The position numbers and the translations under genes were made by a program. This document shows positions 59,735 to 64,000 of a stretch of DNA of 64,000 nt, piece after piece; the stretch's first letter is position 1; every line of letters begins with the position of its first letter. The stretch comes from Neostapfia colusana (taxonomy: Eukaryota > Streptophyta > Magnoliopsida > Poales > Poaceae): positions 27,277,928-27,341,927 of the forward strand of contig JASWHV010000001.1 of assembly GCA_030760725.1 (NCBI GenBank). Direction: 5' to 3'. The notes beneath the pieces are model-generated. The model was not told where the DNA came from. It saw only the letters and a list, made by a program, of their open reading frames with translations, and ran no database searches.

Positions 59735-60060
59735 TTCTCCGCAGGGAGAGCTCCGAAGGCGCCACGCGTCCGGTGGGGCCGGACCTCCCTCTCCTCAGAG
59801 GAGAGCTCCGGGCCCGCCACGTGGCATACAGAAGCCGGACCTCCCCCTCCGCGGGCGAGAGGTTCGAAGGTGCCACGTATCCGTCGGGGCCGGACCTCCC
59901 TCTCCTCAGAGAGGAGCTCCAGGCCCGCCACGTGGCCGACAGAAGCCGAACCTCCCCCTCCGCGGGGAGAGGTCCGAAGGCTCCACGTGTCCCGCGGGGC
60001 CGGACCCCCCTCTCCTTAGGGGAGGGCTCCGGGCCCGCCACGTGGCCAGCAGAACGGCGC
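59735..60060 (+). repeat. G-box minisatellite in Tat LTR
   Basis: About six units of 50-60 bp: GGGGCCGGACCTCC, CTC(A/G)GAG/GGAGAG, GAGCTCC and cores CCACGCGTCC, CCACGTGGC (59818, 59930, 60038), CCACGTATC, CCACGTGTC. Sequence logic is the same as in family F, although the LTRs are otherwise unrelated. Confidence 0.7.
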
Positions 60061-60432
60061 TGCCTGCCCCCGAGCGATAGGCAGTGGGCGTAAAGATGCC
60101 CCATACCTTGCCCGTACAAGGTATTCAAGGCTCGCGTCTTCCCAAGGCGCGAAGACGTGGAGCATGCCTCTGTCAGGTGCCGTTGCGCCCAGTCGCATCA
60201 CAGACTGGCGCGCAGTGTCAGAGCCTGCCAGCCAATAAACGCAGCGACAAGACATCCCATACCGCCCGCGCCGTCATCAACCACTACGACTAGCATGCGG
60301 CATGGGCAGGGCTGCAAGACGGAGACTCAGAAGCCTTCGCCAGAGACAACTACCGGCATAACTGCAGATACGGTAGATGACAGACAATCTCCCCGGGACC
60401 ACCTGTCGGGTCCTGGGCCCCCCTTGTAAGCC

Positions 60433-60463
60433 ACCCGAGTCTTGGACTATAAAAGACTCGGGT
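60433..60463 (+). promoter_or_regulatory. TATA box inside an 11-bp inverted repeat
   Basis: ACCCGAGTCTT (60433-60443) and its exact reverse complement AAGACTCGGGT (60453-60463) enclose GGACTATAA; TATAAAA is at 60448-60454. Likely the core promoter of the Tat LTR. Confidence 0.75.
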
Positions 60464-60773
60464 AGGCGACGATAGCAAGGGTTCGCACCTCTGCAACTCA
60501 TACGCTAGCCATTCACACCCAAGCTGTAACTCACCCCCAAGCTCAGGACTCCGGTTCTGAGCAGCAAGCAATACAGCGAGCTCCATAGCTCACCATGGAC
60601 GTAGGGTTTTACGCTCCGGCGGCCTGAACCATGTAAAACTCACCGTGTCAAGCTCTTACTAACTCGTCCATCCGCGCAAGATCTCCGCAAGGGACTAGCC
60701 CCACCGAAAAAAGAACCTCCGCGGGCTGCCCAGTGCAGGCCCGGGGGAAGTGTCGACCGAACACTTCAACATT

Positions 60774-60791
60774 TGGCGCGCCAGGTAGGGG
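60774..60791 (+). other. Primer binding site, Tat element I
   Basis: TGGCGCGCCAGGTAGGGG, the Tat-style PBS; the tRNA was not assigned. The fragment at 19325-19342 has TGGCGTGCCAGGAAGGGG. Confidence 0.8.
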
Positions 60792-60858
60792 GCTTTTCCC
60801 CTTGCGCGATGAGTTTCCGCCGACGAAGATGACCAAGCTTCCCTCAGCGGCAAACTCT

Positions 60859-60874
60859 CCCCCCCCCCCCCCCC
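60859..60874 (+). repeat. C homopolymer, 16 bases
   Basis: Uninterrupted C run between the PBS and gag; prone to length change and sequencing error. Confidence 0.9.
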
Positions 60875-60908
60875 GCGTCCGCGGCGAACCGCGACCAGGG
60901 GGGAGTAC

Positions 60909-61478
60909 ATGTTGACACGCTCAGGACAGAGTGTGTCGGAACAAGCTGGGAGCCAGCAACCGGCTCTGGCAGCGCCGACCCCGGCAATGCAGGCTCCAAC
61001 CAGCGTCAGGTCTTCAGTAGCGCTGGGCGTACCCAGTGGGGGTGCGCTAGCCGCAGCAAGAGCACTACTGCACAATCCACCTGCTGGGGACGCGCCTCAG
61101 GCAGCGACCCAGCAGTGGATTCGCGAGGTAGACCGTCTCGTCGTCGCCGCCGCAAACCCTCGACTTCGGCGGGGACGACGCTCCAGTCAACCGGCAGTGT
61201 CGCTGATGCGCACGCCCACGGTTGACGGGCAGACGGCGGACTTCAGCTCCGCCAGGCCTCCGATGGTGACGGACCAGGGCGGTAGCCGGCTGCGGCTGCC
61301 GTCCCGGGTCAGTAGAGGCTGCACTGCTGCGGCGTCAACCTTGGAGAAGCCCCAAGTAGTTGCAGCAGCCCAAGTACCGACCACAATGGTGCAAGGTCAG
61401 GCCAGCCTCACCCGAGAGCACGCCTCCGTGCCTCGGACATACCTCCCGGGGGCCGCCCAAGGTCTGTCAACCCCTTGA
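60909..61478 (+). pseudogene. Tat-type gag, N-terminal part
   Basis: 189 codons. It has an Ala/Pro/Gln-rich start, then ARALLHNPPAGDAPQAA and QQWIREVDRLVVAA, wording I associate with the N-terminal region of gag in grass Tat elements. It ends at GAAQGLSTP and a stop, just before a direct switch to pol 3' sequence. Capsid core, zinc knuckle and protease are missing. It may still be translated, but no function is claimed. Confidence 0.6.
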
Positions 61479-61699
61479 AGGCCTTGCCAGAAGGGGAAGA
61501 CGCCTTAGGTCATCCAAGACGAGCCCGGGTCCACCTACCCCTTGAAGGCCTTAGCCAGAAGGGGAGAACGCCCCGGGGGCCCCCAGGAGAAGCCGTGCAG
61601 TACCTGATCCAGCGTGAAGATAACAACCTCGTCGACGAGACTCGGCTGCAGGTAACACCCCACAACGCAAGGTCTCGGCTGATGCTCTAAGCACTACTG

Positions 61700-61920
61700 C
61701 CAAAGAACCAAACGCGTCAGGGACCTGCAGAAGGGCAACCTGGTGTCGTGGCACGCTCTTTCTCGAGAAGGACCCATAAACTCTCCCCCAGCAGGGAAGG
61801 TCCCTTCCGAATCATGAAAGCTGCCGCCCTAGGTACACATGCCTTTCAACCGAGTGTGGGATCCGTTCCCAAAATCCTTGGCATGGAGCAGCACTGTAAG
61901 TCCTACTCCCCGAGCATCAG
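61700..61920 (+). pseudogene. Tat-type integrase C-terminal remnant
   Basis: Around 61748-61840 the frame reads HKLSPSREGPFRIMKAAALG, which fits the Tat integrase tail pattern HKLSPxWEGPF followed by a Gly-Ala-Tyr motif. The rest is degenerate. Its position directly after a gag remnant shows a large internal deletion. Confidence 0.6.
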
Positions 61921-61989
61921 TAGAACAGGGTCATTCCCTTCTGTAATGAATCCCATAGAATTTAGGAACAGAGCTTGGGGCAGCTAAGT

Positions 61990-63250
61990 CTCAAGGGACG
62001 GTACAGGACTACGTCTAGTTTAGCCTGGTTCCGACCCTAAGCGCGTAGATTCTTGCTTCCCTTGTAGACGAGGTGGAATATTGCCTCCATGTACAGCCAG
62101 AATTCCACCTATGGGCATGAACACAGAAACCTGTTCTACTTAGCTCTCTCTCATGCGCTCATTTAAATTATGCATTAATTTTTATGATCGCACTATCTGT
62201 GTATGTTCATCGTACATCTAGCTCCCCCTCTCCCGCGCTCATCCATAGTCAGCATTCGCTATCCTACCGAGGGCGGCCGCGCTTGAGGCACCTGCCGATG
62301 GCCGAGTGAGTCTCTTGGGCCTCCCCTAGTCAGGTGTTGCGGTGCCAGTTGGTCACCTCCAGGAAAGGCCTGCGTTGTGCATGGGGGGTCCAGGGTGCGT
62401 ATCCAGCTTAGCAGGCCATGAGCCCAAAGCATGCGCATCCTGCCCTCTGGAGGTACAGGGGAGTACAACCGCTTTGCCTGGTCATGAACCCAAAGCATGT
62501 GCTCTCTGCTTCCCCAGCGCATGGCCCGGTACTAGGGATCGGACGACCGTACCTGGACCTCCGAGGGAGCCGGAGCTCCGGCGCCTCGAGCACAGAATTG
62601 CCCAAGCCCCGTATAACGGATCAGGATCGTAAGACGAATAAGACTAGGAGACGGGAGGGGAGGACCCCCCGAGGAGAATTACGTTTCCTCTGCTTGTGTG
62701 CAGGACCTCCTGGGTTACGGCAACGGGGACTGCATGAAGCGGGAGGAAAGGAGCTATCAACTACTCCGGCCTAGGACTGGAAGGACCGGGTCCCGCCCCT
62801 TCAGCAGGGACGAGGCCCGAGGGCCCCACGTGTCCAGCGGGCCCGGAGCTCTCGCCTCCCCTGAGGGGGGCTCCGGACTCGCCACATGGCAGGCGGAAAC
62901 CAGACCTCCCCCCCGGTGGGAGGGCTCCGAAAGCCCTACGTGTCCAGCAGGGCCAGAGCTCCCGCCTCCTAAGGAGGGGCTCCGGACCCGCCACGTGGCA
63001 GGCAGATTTGGAGCTCCCCATAGGGCGAGATTCGGAGACCCCCGGGGGCCCCTAACACGGTTAGGACCCGGGGAAGGTGTCTGTGTAGAGTTCCGAGATT
63101 GGAGAAGGCCTCTAAGTACCTTGCGGAGCTAAGGACTCAGTCAGGCAAAGCCAAGAAGGAGAGAAAAGGCATCACAGACACAAATATCTAAAAGAGTCAA
63201 ACTATGCGAGGCTCCATGAGCTGGACTACAGACTCGATAAAAAGGGAGAA
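61990..63250 (+). other. Tat element I spacer between pol remnant and antisense ORF
   Basis: No conserved ORF. Two related segments with CATGA(G/A)CCCAAAGCATG occur at 62417 and 62483. A GC-rich minisatellite with CACGTGTCC, CTACGTGTCC and CCACGTGGC cores lies at about 62800-63010, similar in design to the LTR array at 59735. Confidence 0.55.
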
Positions 63251-63257
63251 ACAAGTC

Positions 63258-63989
63258 CTAAGGACCTCCCGGCTCCCGCCGGAACCTTGCGGCTACAAGG
63301 GCGGCCACATCCTCGACTTCAGCCCTGGCAGCTTCCTCCCGCTCCGTGGCTGGGCCCTCTCTCGCTGGTTCTAGCAAGAAAGAGGGGTCGCGGCTCTTGA
63401 AGCATGCCAGCACATGTGAGGCGACCTCTAAGGCTAGGCCGCGACCCTCGGCCTCAAGCTCGCTGGCGACCACCAAGTCTAGCCTGTCCAGCTTGGCGCC
63501 GATCGACTCCAGCGCGGGGATCACCTCCGCCACCTTCAACGCAGGAGCCGCTGCCCTCACCGGACTGAAGCCAAGAGGGATCAGGGCGGACCCCGCTCGA
63601 TCAATGAAGCTCGAGACTGCAAGAGCCTCGGAGGACCGCAAGGCCGAGAGCTCCTCCACCTCGCGGCGGGTTGCCTGCAGGGCCTCTAGGTTTCTCTCGG
63701 AGAATTCCTTCTCCTTGGCCGCCAGGGAGCTCTCCCGAAGGTGGAGAGTCTTGGCGAGCCGCTCCAACTCAGAAGCCTTGAAGTCGACGGCCAACTACCG
63801 TTCCAAGACCGCCCGGCGTTCGTGGGAGACCTGTTCCTCCCTCAGGTCGAGGTCTGCCTTCAGAATCTCTAGCTCCTCGATCCGAGCTCGAAGGTCATCC
63901 TCGCCCGCCGCCAGCTGCGCGGCGACCCTCTCCGCCTCGGCTGCCGTGGAACGCTCCCGTTCCTCAACGGTGAGTTTACGGGGCTCCAT
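63258..63989 (-). pseudogene. Antisense coiled-coil ORF of Tat element, 5' end off window
   Basis: One minus-strand frame of about 243 codons, broken by TAG at 63792-63794 where CAG (Gln) fits. The N-terminal part is a highly charged heptad-rich coiled coil (VEERERSTAAEAERVAAQ, ARIEELEILKADLDLRE). The C-terminal part has ALESIGAKLDRLDLVVASEL, EAEGRGLALEVASHVLACF and ends RFRREPGGP. Proteins of this type are encoded antisense downstream of pol in grass Tat elements; their role is not established. The ATG at 63989 may be internal, because the frame is still open at the window edge. Confidence 0.65.
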
Positions 63990-64000
63990 CCGCTGCCGTA

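Larger units (their letters stand above)
59673..60771 (+). repeat. 5' LTR of Tat element I
   Basis: TGTCAGTACCTG... to ...ACTTCAACA; ends uncertain by a few bases. It has a minisatellite (59735-60060), a TATA box in a hairpin (60433-60463) and a CT-rich leader. Its 3' end matches the LTR fragment at 19345. Confidence 0.72.
59673..64000 (+). mobile_element. Tat-type element I, internally deleted, runs off window
   Basis: 5' LTR 59673-60771, PBS 60774-60791, gag N-terminal part, then directly a degenerate integrase tail, a noncoding spacer with a minisatellite, and an antisense coiled-coil ORF. Protease, RT, RNase H and most of integrase are absent, so it is non-autonomous, in the manner of known deleted Tat derivatives. 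It interrupts the family F LTR. Confidence 0.75.

Overview
This window is plant nuclear repeat DNA, most likely from a grass. I found no host gene, rRNA, tRNA gene or CRISPR array. Nearly every base can be assigned to long-terminal-repeat (LTR) retrotransposons of the Ty3/gypsy superfamily, nested in and truncated by one another. Lineages are assigned from protein motifs I recognise: Tekay/Del-type chromoviruses (single gag-pol frame, CCHC, DSGA protease, FIDD reverse transcriptase, HHCC-DDE integrase, C-terminal chromodomain), CRM-type chromoviruses (LTR starting TGATGAGGACATCAC inside the integrase tail), and Tat-type elements (PBS TGGCGCGCC..., antisense coiled-coil ORF). The CRM copies are compatible with a centromeric or pericentromeric location but do not prove it.

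Layout. 1-4145: CRM element A (+), leader and gag-pol, cut off in RNase H. 4150-12468: Tekay element B (-), cut off in RNase H, with its 5' LTR at 8805-12468. 12476-20452: Tekay element C (+), head to head with B, interrupted by a Tat fragment (19184-20101). 20453-25376: CRM element D (+), badly decayed. 25377-26807: 3' part of an LTR of a third long-LTR family, called F here (-). 26808-28188: 3' end of CRM element E (-). 28189-28620 and 57104-59672: a family F LTR (+), split by Tekay element G (28621-57098, target duplication CCCCG). Inside G's reverse transcriptase lies a complete Tekay element H (36547-51133, opposite strand, target duplication ATATC). 59673-64000: a deleted Tat element I (+), with an antisense coiled-coil ORF running off the window.

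G and H can be read in full. Their gag-pol genes are both exactly 4530 nt, and each is broken only by nonsense codons: one in G, besides the H insertion, and two in H. They share the R-U5 part of the LTR but have unrelated U3 parts. By eye the first 360 bp of the LTR differ at 4 positions between the G LTRs and at 2 positions between the H LTRs, matching the nesting order.

Two signals go beyond ordinary retrotransposon annotation. (1) The 1.8-kb leaders between PBS and gag of all four Tekay elements carry a dense run of short stem-loops at matching positions. Several stems differ in sequence between families while keeping pairing, which looks like conserved RNA structure. (2) The long LTRs of B, F, G and H contain a gene-like pair of short exons (78-84 nt, then 77-98 nt). 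They have matching phase, GC-AG or lost donors, an acidic product and a stop codon shortly before the LTR end. Both deserve direct testing.
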